Source of the DNA: JANMCE01 sp963791625
GTDB lineage: Bacteria > Actinomycetota > Acidimicrobiia > Acidimicrobiales > Ilumatobacteraceae
Reading direction: 5' to 3'
Length of the DNA stretch: 64,000 nt
Assembly: GCA_963791625.1 (NCBI GenBank)
Contig: CAWBTA010000005.1
Span: forward strand, 124,001 to 188,000
Part shown: positions 25,459 to 33,962 of the stretch, one piece after another
How positions within the stretch are numbered: position 1 is the first letter of the stretch
How the letters are laid out: every line of letters begins with the position of its first letter
Program-made: the position numbers and the translations under genes
Notes under the pieces: model-generated
The model's input: only the letters and a program-made list of their open reading frames with translations
Databases searched by the model: none
Told to the model about the DNA's origin: nothing

Positions 25459-27057
25459 TTACGCGTCCTTCCGGTCGTACAGGGGTTGTGCCGATGTGAC
25501 GGTGAGTTGGTTGGTGCCCTCAACGGTCCATTCGAGCGATTGGCCTTCCCACGGGTCGATGCCGGTGGTGTCGCCCTTCGTGAAGCCGCGCAGGGCCAGG
25601 CCGATGGTGCCGAGCACCACCAGCGCCATCAGGCCGTAGCCGGCGGTTGCCAGAATGTTGAGGAACTGATGGGGCCCGCTGATTGAGAACGCCACTTCGT
25701 CGATGGGCTGATCGGAGAACGCTGCGATGCCTTCGGGGATACCGACCAGCGCCGCTGCAAGCAACCCGAGCAGCGCAAGAGGCGCCATCTTCTTGTCATC
25801 AATGCGGCGGCCCCACAGACGAGGACCCCAATAGGCCAGCGCACCGCAGCCGCCGAGCAGAACAGCGAACAGCATGGTGGAGGCCTGAGCCGCTGGGTAG
25901 ATGGTGCTGTTGATGATGCGCAACCCGTCGGCCGACACGCCCTGCGGGTCCATCAGACCGAGGCGGCGGAACGGCATAAGCACACTCATCGCGGCGGCGA
26001 GCAGTCCGGCGACACCGGCGGCCAGAGCGAAGATAAGCGGTGCACCAAAGGTGGGTTTGCCGGACCGTACGGCCAGACCACTGAGACCGAGCACGAGCAG
26101 GAACGGGAGCACCGTGCTTAGGCTGACGAGAACCATCAGCGGGCGGTAGGTGGTGTTGGCATTGAAGCCGCGCTGCACGTCGGCGGCAAATGAGTTGAGG
26201 CCAGCAAACCCAATGGCGACCAACATGACGGCTCGCATTGGCTGGCGGACCCGAGCGAACGTGGGCACCACATCACCGATAAACCCGAGCAGGGGCAGCG
26301 CAAACAGCGTGACGCCCGGGTGGGTGAAGGCCCAGTCGATGTAGCTCATGAACTTGGTGGAATCACCGAAGGGCACCTGGCCGTAGCGGTGACTGACATA
26401 GAGGTCGACGAGGTTGGCAATCAGCACCGGCCAGCTCAACAGCATCACTGAGCAAGCGATGAGGTTGGCGAACGAAAACATCGGTACCCGGTCGAGGGTG
26501 AGGCCCGGCGCCCGCAGGGTGGTGACGGTAGCGACAACGCAGATCGACGCGATGAGAAGCCCAAGGATCACCACGACGAGGCCGGCGAGGAACAATTCGG
26601 CGTACCAGTTGCTACCGCCGCCGGGACCACCGTTGGCAAGAAACGCGCCCACGACCAACACCGAACCGCCAAGCCAGGTGACATAGGAGAGGGTGGCCGC
26701 CCTGGGGAAGGCAATGTTCGAGGCACCAACCTGAAGTGGCACGATGGCGATGGCCAGACCGAGCACGATAGGGGCAACGGCCAGGAACGCCAGACCGACG
26801 CGATACAACGTGGACATTTGATAGGTGGCGTCAATCGGTAAAAATGTGGCCGAAGAGTCGATTCGATCGGCGGCCAGCAGCACCGCTACGACCATGAGGC
26901 CCAGCCCGGCGACCAGACCGGAACCGGCAAAAAGGCGGCCGATACGGCGGTGGTCAACCGTTGTCGTCCAGTCGGTGACACGGGCGACGACATCGGCCGG
27001 GACCGCGCCATTTGAGGCCGGGGTGTCGAGATGAGCTTCGGTCATGGTCATGGGCAA
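25459..27057 (-). CDS. Heme-copper oxidase subunit I paralogue lacking heme and copper ligands
   Basis: 532 residues, twelve helices and clear subunit I landmarks: DWTTTVDHRRIGRLF, IVPLQVGASNIAFPR, LRAPGLTLDRVPMF and ALAYWGPRLWGR. Aligned by eye with CtaD of this window, the heme a ligands His92 and His407 become Tyr85 and Ala392, the heme a3 His405 becomes Ala390, the CuB pair His319/His320 becomes Ala292/Asp293, and Tyr274 becomes Thr250. Only CuB His270 is kept (His246 in FTHPGVT). It cannot be a normal oxidase. The reading frame is fully intact, so a structural or regulatory role is more likely than decay. It is the first gene of the oxidase operon. Confidence 0.85.
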   Translation of the reverse strand: MPMTMTEAHLDTPASNGAVPADVVARVTDWTTTVDHRRIGRLFAGSGLVAGLGLMVVAVLLAADRIDSSATFLPIDATYQMSTLYRVGLAFLAVAPIVLGLAIAIVPLQVGASNIAFPRAATLSYVTWLGGSVLVVGAFLANGGPGGGSNWYAELFLAGLVVVILGLLIASICVVATVTTLRAPGLTLDRVPMFSFANLIACSVMLLSWPVLIANLVDLYVSHRYGQVPFGDSTKFMSYIDWAFTHPGVTLFALPLLGFIGDVVPTFARVRQPMRAVMLVAIGFAGLNSFAADVQRGFNANTTYRPLMVLVSLSTVLPFLLVLGLSGLAVRSGKPTFGAPLIFALAAGVAGLLAAAMSVLMPFRRLGLMDPQGVSADGLRIINSTIYPAAQASTMLFAVLLGGCGALAYWGPRLWGRRIDDKKMAPLALLGLLAAALVGIPEGIAAFSDQPIDEVAFSISGPHQFLNILATAGYGLMALVVLGTIGLALRGFTKGDTTGIDPWEGQSLEWTVEGTNQLTVTSAQPLYDRKDA

Positions 27058-27149
27058 CCCCGCGCGCCGCCGACCGACAAGCCGGTCGAGCGAAACAAGT
27101 AGTGAATGTCGGTTAGGAGATTACCCATTCGATGGGCTCTAGCCCGAAA

Positions 27150-28319
27150 TCAAGTTCTGGTCAGAGGGATTTTTATGGTGACGATGGCGCCGCCTTCGGG
27201 GCGGTTGGCGGCGGTGGCGACGCCTCCGTGGGCGGCGACGATGGTCTGGACCAACGCCAGGCCGAGGCCGATTTCGCCGCGGGTGTCGCCCCGACGGAAC
27301 CGCTCAAACACGTGGGGCAACATTGCCTCATCGAATCCGGGGCCGTCATCCAGCACGCTCAGCACCCCGTCGCGACCGTCGATAGAGCTTTCCAGCGAGA
27401 CGTTTTTTGACCGACGGACCGAGTTGCGCACCAGATTGTCGACGGCCTGACGCAGGAGAGACAGGTCGGCGTCCACCACCACGGCGGCGGTACCCGCAGC
27501 GGCGGTGACGTTCACGTCGTCGGCTCGGACGGACGACGCGACTTCCTCGGCAAGCAGATCGAGACGTAGGGGTGCCAGGCGAGGCATGGCCTGGCCGCTC
27601 TCCAACCGAGCGAGATCGAGTAACTCATTCACGCCGGCGCTCGCTCGTTCGGCGGCCGCGCGTATCTCGGCCATGGACCGCACATATTCCTCCGATGACC
27701 GCGGGCGGGCCAACGACTGACTGGCGGAGGCGAGAATGACCGACAGAGGGGTGCGCATTTCGTGGGCGGCGTCGGCCAGGAAGCCGCGACGTTCCATCAG
27801 CGCCTGGCGGGCCGGACGGATGACACGGCCGGCCAACCACCAGCCAACCGCCCCCGACGCAAGAATCCAGAGCAGGCCGAGCGTCCAGATGAACGAGTGA
27901 TACTCGCTCTTCTTCCGGTTATACGAGGCAAGATCGACAATGGTGGCGAGGCCTTCGCTCTTCTTCGAAATGCGCGCCGCGCCGAGGTAGTCGATGCCAC
28001 CCTGTCGGAACTTTTCCGTCGTGAACCCACCCTCGCGGTCACCGATAAGCAGCCGAAGGGGCGGTTGGACGTTGGTCTTGGAGTAAGCCGTAACTTCGCC
28101 GTCGGCACCGACCGTCCAGATGTTTCGATCGACCGGCTCGCGTTCGTTGTCGAACTCGACGAAGGCCTGCTCGATCCCATCGTGTGCTTCGTTGACCGCA
28201 GCGGAATCCCACTTCGCATCGTTGGCTCGCAACGCAGCTCGGCTCAGGGGAACGACGGCCAGCAGGCTCAAAAGCGCACACAACGCGGTGGCGAGCCATC
28301 GCAGGCGCCGGAGATTCAT
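27150..28319 (-). CDS. Sensor histidine kinase
   Basis: 389 residues. A first TM helix (~residues 8-28), an extracytoplasmic sensor region of ~115 residues and a second TM helix (~143-165) are followed by the HisKA domain with His186 in LADAAHEMRTPLS. The ATPase domain has LVRNSVRRS as N box, LDDGPGFDE as G1 and GLGLALV as G2. The N box Asn is followed by Ser-Val-Arg rather than the usual Ala. ATG 28319 overlaps the response-regulator stop (ATGA), which fixes the start. The stimulus is unknown. Confidence 0.9.
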   Translation of the reverse strand: MNLRRLRWLATALCALLSLLAVVPLSRAALRANDAKWDSAAVNEAHDGIEQAFVEFDNEREPVDRNIWTVGADGEVTAYSKTNVQPPLRLLIGDREGGFTTEKFRQGGIDYLGAARISKKSEGLATIVDLASYNRKKSEYHSFIWTLGLLWILASGAVGWWLAGRVIRPARQALMERRGFLADAAHEMRTPLSVILASASQSLARPRSSEEYVRSMAEIRAAAERASAGVNELLDLARLESGQAMPRLAPLRLDLLAEEVASSVRADDVNVTAAAGTAAVVVDADLSLLRQAVDNLVRNSVRRSKNVSLESSIDGRDGVLSVLDDGPGFDEAMLPHVFERFRRGDTRGEIGLGLALVQTIVAAHGGVATAANRPEGGAIVTIKIPLTRT

Positions 28320-28984
28320 ACGGCGATACGGTACCCCACGCCTCGGACGGTCTCGATCGGAGCCGGGTTGCTGGGCAGGTCGAGCTTGCGACGCAGGTTG
28401 GCGACATGCACATCGACCACGTTCGAGAGCCCGTCGTAGTTGGCGTCCCACACCGCTTCGAGCAGGTCCGAGCGGCGGACCACTTCACCGGGACGGACCA
28501 TGAGTTCGTGAAGGAGGGAGAACTCGCGAGCGGTCATGGGAATGACGACGTTGCCGCGCCACACGGTATGGCTGGCAGGGTCGAGGCGGACATCACCGGC
28601 TTCCACCATCGGTGAGCGGGTGGACGTCGGCCGACGAAGCAGCGCTCGCACGCGAGCAGACAATTCGGGAGAATCAAACGGTTTGGTGAGGTAGTCGTCG
28701 GCCCCTGCATCAAGGCCGCCGACCTTGTCCGACAGCGAATCCCGCGCGGTCAGCAGCAGTACGCGGGTGTCGGCCTGTTGCTCGCGCAACCAGCGACAGA
28801 CATCAAGGCCGCTGCCGTCGGGCAGGCCGATGTCGAGCACGACCAGCGCGTACGAATTGAGCTCCAACGATTCGATGGCGCTGGCAACGGTGCGTTCCCA
28901 GTCGACCGCGTGACCTTCCTCGACCAGTCCCCGTTGAATGACCGCGCCGAGGGCGGCATCATCTTCCACGAGGAGTAAGCGCAT
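28316..28984 (-). CDS. OmpR/PhoB-family response regulator
   Basis: 222 residues from MRLLLVEDD. The receiver has acidic Glu7-Asp8-Asp9, phosphoacceptor Asp51 (LVVLDIGLPDGSG), Thr in LLTAR and Lys in DYLTKPF. The C-terminal winged helix ends RKLDLPSNPAPIETVRGVGYRI. It should be phosphorylated by the kinase encoded next and bind DNA as a dimer. An in-frame start at 29011 would add nine unrelated residues and is not favoured. Confidence 0.93.
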   Translation of the reverse strand: MRLLLVEDDAALGAVIQRGLVEEGHAVDWERTVASAIESLELNSYALVVLDIGLPDGSGLDVCRWLREQQADTRVLLLTARDSLSDKVGGLDAGADDYLTKPFDSPELSARVRALLRRPTSTRSPMVEAGDVRLDPASHTVWRGNVVIPMTAREFSLLHELMVRPGEVVRRSDLLEAVWDANYDGLSNVVDVHVANLRRKLDLPSNPAPIETVRGVGYRIAV

Positions 28985-29071
28985 GAACCGCAATGATCCC
29001 ACGCGGAACATGAAGTGAACATGAAGACGCCATTCACAGCAGCTTCATGAAGCGTGGCGCATAGTGCATCC

Positions 29072-30304
29072 ATGGCAGACGAAAAGGCCCTCATTGCGCA
29101 CCTGCTCCGGCGAACGGGTTTCGGACCGCATCCCGGGCAAGTGGATGAACTGAGCCCAGGCGGATATGCCGCGGCACTCGACAACGTGCTGACCGCGGCA
29201 CCCCTCACGGTTGACCCGCCGACCCTCGGCACCAAGGACGACGAGGCGTTCCTGATCCGATGGTGGCTGGAGATCCTGACCCGACCCGACGCTGGGCTCC
29301 ACGAAAAGATGGTGTGGTTCTGGCACGGCCATCTCACCTCCAGTGTCGACAAGGCCGAACCCATTGCGGTCGCTCGGCAACACCAGTTGCTCCGATCGCA
29401 GGCCTTCGGCAACGCTCGCCAGTTGCTGCAGGACATCACCATGGATGCCGCCATGCTCGGCTGGCTTGATGGCAAAACCTCTACCGCGGAGGCGCCGAAC
29501 GAGAACTACGGACGCGAGCTCATGGAGTTGTTCGCGCTGGGTCGTGAGTTCAACGGCGCGCCGACCTACACCCCGGCCGACGTGCAGGCCGCGGCATATG
29601 CACTCTCGGGTTGGGAGGTGGACGACGACAACGCGGCAAAGGTGACGTTCAACACCGAACACGGCCCAACCAAGTCGGTCGACTTCTTGGGCAAGAGCGT
29701 TGCCAATGCCAAGGATGTGGTGAACGTGGTCTGCGATCACCCGGCATTCGCACCGCTCATTGCCGGCAAGCTCTACCAGTACTTCCACGGCGTCCGCCCC
29801 GAGGCGTCGCTATTGACCTCGCTGGCCGACACGTTCCGAAACGGCAACTTGGAGATAAAGCCTCTGGTCGGCGCCATCTTGCGCGACCCGAGCTTTGTGG
29901 AGCATCGGATGACCCGGCCGCGTTTCCCGATCGAGTGGGTGCTGGCCGCTCACGCCGTGCTCGGACCAACGAAGGACGACGACCTCATCGACACCTTGTC
30001 GACGCTCGGACAGGTGCCGTTCCAGCCACCCAACGTTGCCGGTTGGCCGCTGTCACCCCGTTGGCTTTCGGCCGGTGCAGCCATGACCAGGGCGTCGTAC
30101 GCGCTGGATCGCTCGTCGGATACCGAAGTGACGGCCGACCCGGACCCGGTGGCCTGGATCCTGCGCCGGACCTCGCTCTTCGAGGTGTCAGACACCACCA
30201 AGAATGCGCTCGTCAAGGTCGCCGGCAAGATCGAAAGCAAGCGCGATCGAGCCTCCGCGCTGCATGCCCTGGCCCTGTCCAGCCCCGAATTCACCCTCGC
30301 CTGA
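29072..30304 (+). CDS. DUF1800 family protein
   Basis: 410 residues. Conserved points are HLLRRTGFGPHPGQVDEL, KMVWFWHGHLTS, NENYGRELMELFALG, and the C-terminal RPRFPIEWVLAAHAVL and PPNVAGWP, all standard for PF08811. The function of DUF1800 is unknown; the gene almost always precedes a DUF1501 gene, as here, and the pair is thought to act outside the cytoplasm. No clear signal peptide is seen in this copy. A GTG at 29054 is an alternative start. Confidence 0.88.
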   Translation: MADEKALIAHLLRRTGFGPHPGQVDELSPGGYAAALDNVLTAAPLTVDPPTLGTKDDEAFLIRWWLEILTRPDAGLHEKMVWFWHGHLTSSVDKAEPIAVARQHQLLRSQAFGNARQLLQDITMDAAMLGWLDGKTSTAEAPNENYGRELMELFALGREFNGAPTYTPADVQAAAYALSGWEVDDDNAAKVTFNTEHGPTKSVDFLGKSVANAKDVVNVVCDHPAFAPLIAGKLYQYFHGVRPEASLLTSLADTFRNGNLEIKPLVGAILRDPSFVEHRMTRPRFPIEWVLAAHAVLGPTKDDDLIDTLSTLGQVPFQPPNVAGWPLSPRWLSAGAAMTRASYALDRSSDTEVTADPDPVAWILRRTSLFEVSDTTKNALVKVAGKIESKRDRASALHALALSSPEFTLA

Positions 30305-30320
30305 TCTCCTCCAAGGAACC

Positions 30321-31667
30321 ATGATGACGCTCAATCGCCGAGATTTCCTGACGAGCACATTGGCCGCCGGCGTGCTGGCTGCCTGCTCGAGCACCAAGAA
30401 GAACGCTTCGCCCGCCACCTCATCGGCGAGCTCGTCAGCAAGTTCGTCGGCGACTACCGCAGGCTCCGACGGTGCTGCCTCCACGACCCCTTCCAGTCCC
30501 GACGCCACGCCAGAGTCAGCCGGAAAGGCGAAAAAGACGCCCAAGGCTGCGGACCTCGACAAGCGACGGCTGGTCATCATCGAGATGGACGGCGGCAACG
30601 ACGGCCTGTCCACCCTCGTGCCCTACGGCATGACCGGCTACAAAGACGTGCGATCACGCATCGGCATCGATCCGAAAGAACTGCTCGCGCTGAACGATCA
30701 GATGGGCCTCATCAAGACCCTTGCGCCACTGCACCAGCGTGGACTTGCGGTGGTGCAAGGGATCGGCACGCCGAACCCTGACGGCTCGCATTTCGCCATG
30801 ATGGATCGCTGGTGGACCGGCGATGTTCGCGGCGAAGGTAAGTTGACGACCGGGTTCCTTGGTCGCCTGGCCGATGCCATCGGTGATCCTTCTGCACGCG
30901 CGGTGGCGCTCTCTATCGGCAGCGGTAGCCACCCGGCGTTGCGATCGGAGAAGGCCGCAACGCTGTCAATCCCGAGGGCCGACATCGGCAATGCATTGGC
31001 TGGCGCTAAGGCTGATGACGTGACTCGCTACGCGTTCCAGCAGGCGCTGGCCGACATGGCCACCGAAGCCAATGGTGAACCCGTAGGACTGGCTATGGCA
31101 CGGCATGGCAATCGGGACGCCGTGCGGTTCGCCAAGACCCTGCAGGAGCTTCCGGAGAACCAGAGCGAGGGCTACCCCGGCGGAACGCTCTCCGACGGTT
31201 TGCAGCTCGCGGCCCGCCTGCTGCACGCCGACCCGGCGATTCGCATTACCCATGTGCCGATGGGTGCCGACTTTGACACACACACCGACAACCCCGGCCG
31301 CCACCCCGGCCTCATGGAGAATCTGGCCAAAAGCATCGAGGCCTTCATGGCCGATCTTGAACGTCGCGGCATCGCCGACCAAGTGCTCATCGCCACCACG
31401 AGCGAGTTCGGTCGTACCGTCAAGGACAACGGATCGAACGGCCTCGACCACGGCACCGCCTCGTGCGCGTTGCTGCTCGGCCCGGTGAAGGCCGGCCTGC
31501 ACGGTGACCACCCGTCGCTCACCAAACTCGACGGAGATGGACAGCTCATTGCGACGGTCGGCTTCGACCAGTACTACGCCACCATCGCGGAAACCTGGTT
31601 CGGCGTGCCCGCCAGCGACGTCCTACCCGGCAACGTCAAACCGCTCCCCGACCTCCTCCAGGTCTAA
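30321..31667 (+). CDS. DUF1501 family protein (secreted, sulfatase-like)
   Basis: 448 residues beginning MMTLNRRDFLTSTLAAG, a twin-arginine signal that ends in VLAAC, a lipobox with Cys22. A Ser/Ala/Thr-rich linker follows. The catalytic-like core holds VIIEMDGGNDGLSTLVP, QGIGTPNPDGSHFAMMDRWW and TSEFGRTVKDNGSNGLDHG, typical of DUF1501, a relative of alkaline phosphatases and sulfatases. AAGGAA at 30313 serves as ribosome-binding site. It is the partner of the DUF1800 gene. Confidence 0.88.
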   Translation: MMTLNRRDFLTSTLAAGVLAACSSTKKNASPATSSASSSASSSATTAGSDGAASTTPSSPDATPESAGKAKKTPKAADLDKRRLVIIEMDGGNDGLSTLVPYGMTGYKDVRSRIGIDPKELLALNDQMGLIKTLAPLHQRGLAVVQGIGTPNPDGSHFAMMDRWWTGDVRGEGKLTTGFLGRLADAIGDPSARAVALSIGSGSHPALRSEKAATLSIPRADIGNALAGAKADDVTRYAFQQALADMATEANGEPVGLAMARHGNRDAVRFAKTLQELPENQSEGYPGGTLSDGLQLAARLLHADPAIRITHVPMGADFDTHTDNPGRHPGLMENLAKSIEAFMADLERRGIADQVLIATTSEFGRTVKDNGSNGLDHGTASCALLLGPVKAGLHGDHPSLTKLDGDGQLIATVGFDQYYATIAETWFGVPASDVLPGNVKPLPDLLQV

Positions 31668-31680
31668 TCGTTGGAGTTGG

Positions 31681-32622
31681 TCAGATGACCAACGCGTCGA
31701 TGGCCATGGCCATGAACAACACGGTGACGTACGTGATGCTGAAGCCGAAGAGGCGCATTGCCTTCTTCTCGGTCGGGTCCTTCGACAGGTCCCAGCAGCC
31801 CCAGAGGAAGAACGCACCGAGCGCGATCGCCGAGATGCCGTAGATCAAACCGAGGTGTGCAACGGGCCAGAACACGAGTGAAGCCACGACGACGCCGACG
31901 GTGTACATCAGCATCTTGCGGGTGACCACGTCATAGGACTCGACGACGGGCAACATGGGCACATCGGCGGCCCGGTAGTCCTCGACGTAGCGGATGGCGA
32001 GCGCCCAGAAGTGCGGTGGCGTCCACAAGAACATGAGCACGAACAGCACGACTGGCGCCCAAGAGAGGTTGTTGGTGACGGCCGACCAGCCGATCAGCAC
32101 GGGCGCGGCACCGGCTGCGCCGCCGATGACGATGTTCTGCTTGGAGGTGCGCTTGAGCCACAGTGTGTAGATGAAGATGTAGAACAATGCGGCGCCCAAG
32201 GCGAGGGCAGCCGAGAGCACGTTCACGAACACGGCCAGGATCAGGCAGGCGACGGCCTCCAACGAAATCGCAAACGTCAGCGCGGCGCGAGGTGTCACCA
32301 GGCCGGTAACCAACGGGCGGCCCTGCGTGCGCGGCATGAGCCGGTCGATGTCACGGTCCACGTACATGTTGACCGCATTGGCTCCGCCGGCCGACAACGT
32401 GCCTCCGACAAACGTGGCCAGCATCAGCTTCCAAGACGGCCAGCCGCGGTTGGCGACGACCATGGTGGGAATGGTGGAGATAAGCAGCAGTTCAATGATC
32501 CGCGGTTTGGTGAGCGCGACATACGCACCGAGTTTGGAGGTGGGTATCCGCTTGCCGCCGTGCGACGCGATGCCCCCGGGCGTTAGCCGTGACGGCACAA
32601 GAGGTCGAGCACCAACGGACAT
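31681..32622 (-). CDS. ctaB: Protoheme IX farnesyltransferase (heme O synthase)
   Basis: 313 residues. UbiA-family prenyltransferase with the two Asp-rich motifs: NAVNMYVDRDIDRLMPRT and, in the second half, ALAIRYVEDYRAADVPMLP. About nine helices. It farnesylates heme b to heme o, the precursor of heme a for the aa3 oxidase of this window. The start ATG 32622 has AGGAGGT at 32624-32630 on its strand, which rules out the longer frame to 33081. Confidence 0.94.
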   Translation of the reverse strand: MSVGARPLVPSRLTPGGIASHGGKRIPTSKLGAYVALTKPRIIELLLISTIPTMVVANRGWPSWKLMLATFVGGTLSAGGANAVNMYVDRDIDRLMPRTQGRPLVTGLVTPRAALTFAISLEAVACLILAVFVNVLSAALALGAALFYIFIYTLWLKRTSKQNIVIGGAAGAAPVLIGWSAVTNNLSWAPVVLFVLMFLWTPPHFWALAIRYVEDYRAADVPMLPVVESYDVVTRKMLMYTVGVVVASLVFWPVAHLGLIYGISAIALGAFFLWGCWDLSKDPTEKKAMRLFGFSITYVTVLFMAMAIDALVI

Positions 32623-32739
32623 AACCTCCTTAGCGTACGGCCCGCAGCACCCGAAAGGCCATTGGAGCGCGGCGACAGCGGTCACGGCCGGACACGCTGC
32701 GCTTTCCCCTTTCGCTGCGCTCGGGAAGAATGGGTATTC

Positions 32740-33045
32740 GTGACCATGCGCCTCGCCACCACTGCGCCGCTGGAGTCGCCGGTTTTCGAGAGCGACACCG
32801 ACGTACGGCCCGACCGGCCGTGGATCGTGCTGGTCTGGAACGACCCCATCAACCTGATGAGCTACGTCACCCTGGTGCTGCAGCGGGTCTTCGGCTATTC
32901 CCTGGAAAAGGCCACATCGCTCATGCTGGATGTCCATGAAAAGGGCCGTGCCGTCGTTTCCTCGGGTAACCGTGAGAAGGCCGAGCTCGATGTCTACCGC
33001 CTGCACGAACACGGCCTGTGGGCCACCATGCAACAGGACGATTGA
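32740..33045 (+). CDS. clpS: ATP-dependent Clp protease adaptor ClpS
   Basis: About 101 residues with the ClpS core: WIVLVWNDPINLMSYVTLVLQ (N-end-rule binding pocket with the Asn-Asp pair), VFGYSLEKATSLMLDVHEKGRAVV and KAELDVYRLHEHGL. It delivers N-degron substrates to ClpA/ClpC. The start is GTG 32740 or ATG 32746. It overlaps the DUF2017 gene (TGATG), a usual actinobacterial pairing. Confidence 0.92.
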   Translation: MTMRLATTAPLESPVFESDTDVRPDRPWIVLVWNDPINLMSYVTLVLQRVFGYSLEKATSLMLDVHEKGRAVVSSGNREKAELDVYRLHEHGLWATMQQDD

Positions 33046-33521
33046 TGTTCCGCAAGCGCCGAGTGGAGCGGACTGATCCACATACCTATGCCCTACGCCT
33101 CAGCGCAGACGAGCGCGAAGCCATCAGCTACCTGGTGCCCCAACTGCGCCAACTGTTGGAACAAGCCGGTCCGAACGACCCTCGCCTGCGTCGCCTGTTC
33201 CCCACCACATATACCACCGACCCCGAAGCAGAGGCCGAGTACCAGCGGCTGATGCGAGACGATCTCATCAAGTCCCGCTTGTCCTCTTTGGAGATCGTGG
33301 AAACGAACATCCAGGCCACGTCGTTGTCCGAGGGTGACATGGTGCGATGGATGCAGGCCATCAATGACGCTCGCCTGGTCCTCGGCACCATCCTTGACGT
33401 CAGCGAGGACGACGACCGCTATGAACTCGACGAGGATGACCCGCAAGCTCAAGCCTTCAACCTGTTCCACTACCTCGGTGGCCTGCTCGACGACATCGTC
33501 ACGGCGCTGAGTCCGTCGTAA
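33045..33521 (+). CDS. DUF2017 family protein
   Basis: 158 residues, all-helical in appearance, with ADEREAISYLVPQLRQLL and the C-terminal FNLFHYLGGLLDDIVTAL typical of DUF2017. The function is unknown, but the family is found next to clpS in actinobacteria, which suggests a link with regulated proteolysis. The ATG at 33045 overlaps the clpS stop. Confidence 0.82.
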   Translation: MFRKRRVERTDPHTYALRLSADEREAISYLVPQLRQLLEQAGPNDPRLRRLFPTTYTTDPEAEAEYQRLMRDDLIKSRLSSLEIVETNIQATSLSEGDMVRWMQAINDARLVLGTILDVSEDDDRYELDEDDPQAQAFNLFHYLGGLLDDIVTALSPS

Positions 33522-33643
33522 ATCCAGTTACCTGCCGGTGCACTCCGGCCGGTAGCCTTGAAGCGTCTTCCCATTGAGAGCGAAACGACTGGCACGTACG
33601 GCGGCGCTTGCTGCTAGGGTTAGCACGCTTCCAACAGGAACAG

Positions 33644-33716
33644 GCCCCCATCGTCTAGCGGCCTAGGACACCACCCTTTCAAGGTGGCGGCACGGGTTCG
33701 AATCCCGTTGGGGGTG
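33644..33716 (+). tRNA. tRNA-Glu (TTC)
   Basis: Acceptor GCCCCCA pairs with TGGGGGT (one G-T at the end), the anticodon loop is CTTTCAA with TTC, and the T loop is the standard TTCGAAT. CCA is not encoded. It is the first of three consecutive tRNA genes. Confidence 0.95.
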
Positions 33717-33747
33717 CTCAGCAACGAGCGAATACGAAGCAAACACT

Positions 33748-33824
33748 GGTCCCGTGGTGCAGTTGGAGTGCACGCCGGCCTGTCAAGCCGGAGGCCGCGG
33801 GTTCAAGTCCCGTCGGGACCGCCA
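33748..33824 (+). tRNA. tRNA-Asp (GTC)
   Basis: Acceptor GGTCCCG pairs with CGGGACC. The anticodon loop CTGTCAA carries GTC. The T loop is TTCAAGT and the discriminator is G, the identity element for Asp. CCA is encoded at 33822-33824. Confidence 0.95.
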
Positions 33825-33842
33825 AATTTTTCCAGTGATCAT

Positions 33843-33918
33843 GGTTCAGTAGCTCAGTCGGCAGAGCACACGCCTGAAAAGCGTGGGGTCCGGGGATCGA
33901 CGCCCCGCTGAACCACCA
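33843..33918 (+). tRNA. tRNA-Phe (GAA)
   Basis: Acceptor GGTTCAG pairs with CTGAACC, discriminator A, CCA encoded. The anticodon loop CTGAAAA carries GAA. The T stem is CGGGG/CCCCG with loop ATCGACG, so position 54 is A instead of the nearly universal T. Confidence 0.93.
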
Positions 33919-33925
33919 CACGCAA

Positions 33926-33960
33926 GACGAAACGCCTTCCCACCGGGGAGGCGTTTCGTC
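33926..33960. terminator. Bidirectional terminator between tRNA-Phe and pyrE
   Basis: GACGAAACGCCT (33926-33937) and AGGCGTTTCGTC (33949-33960) form a 12-bp stem with an 11-nt loop, lying between the tRNA cluster and the end of pyrE, which converge here. T-runs on both sides are short. Confidence 0.75.
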
Positions 33961-33962
33961 GT

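Noticed and set aside
31681..33081. Longer ctaB frame starting at 33081
   Set aside because: It would cover clpS on the other strand; a perfect ribosome-binding site and family similarity place the start at 32622.
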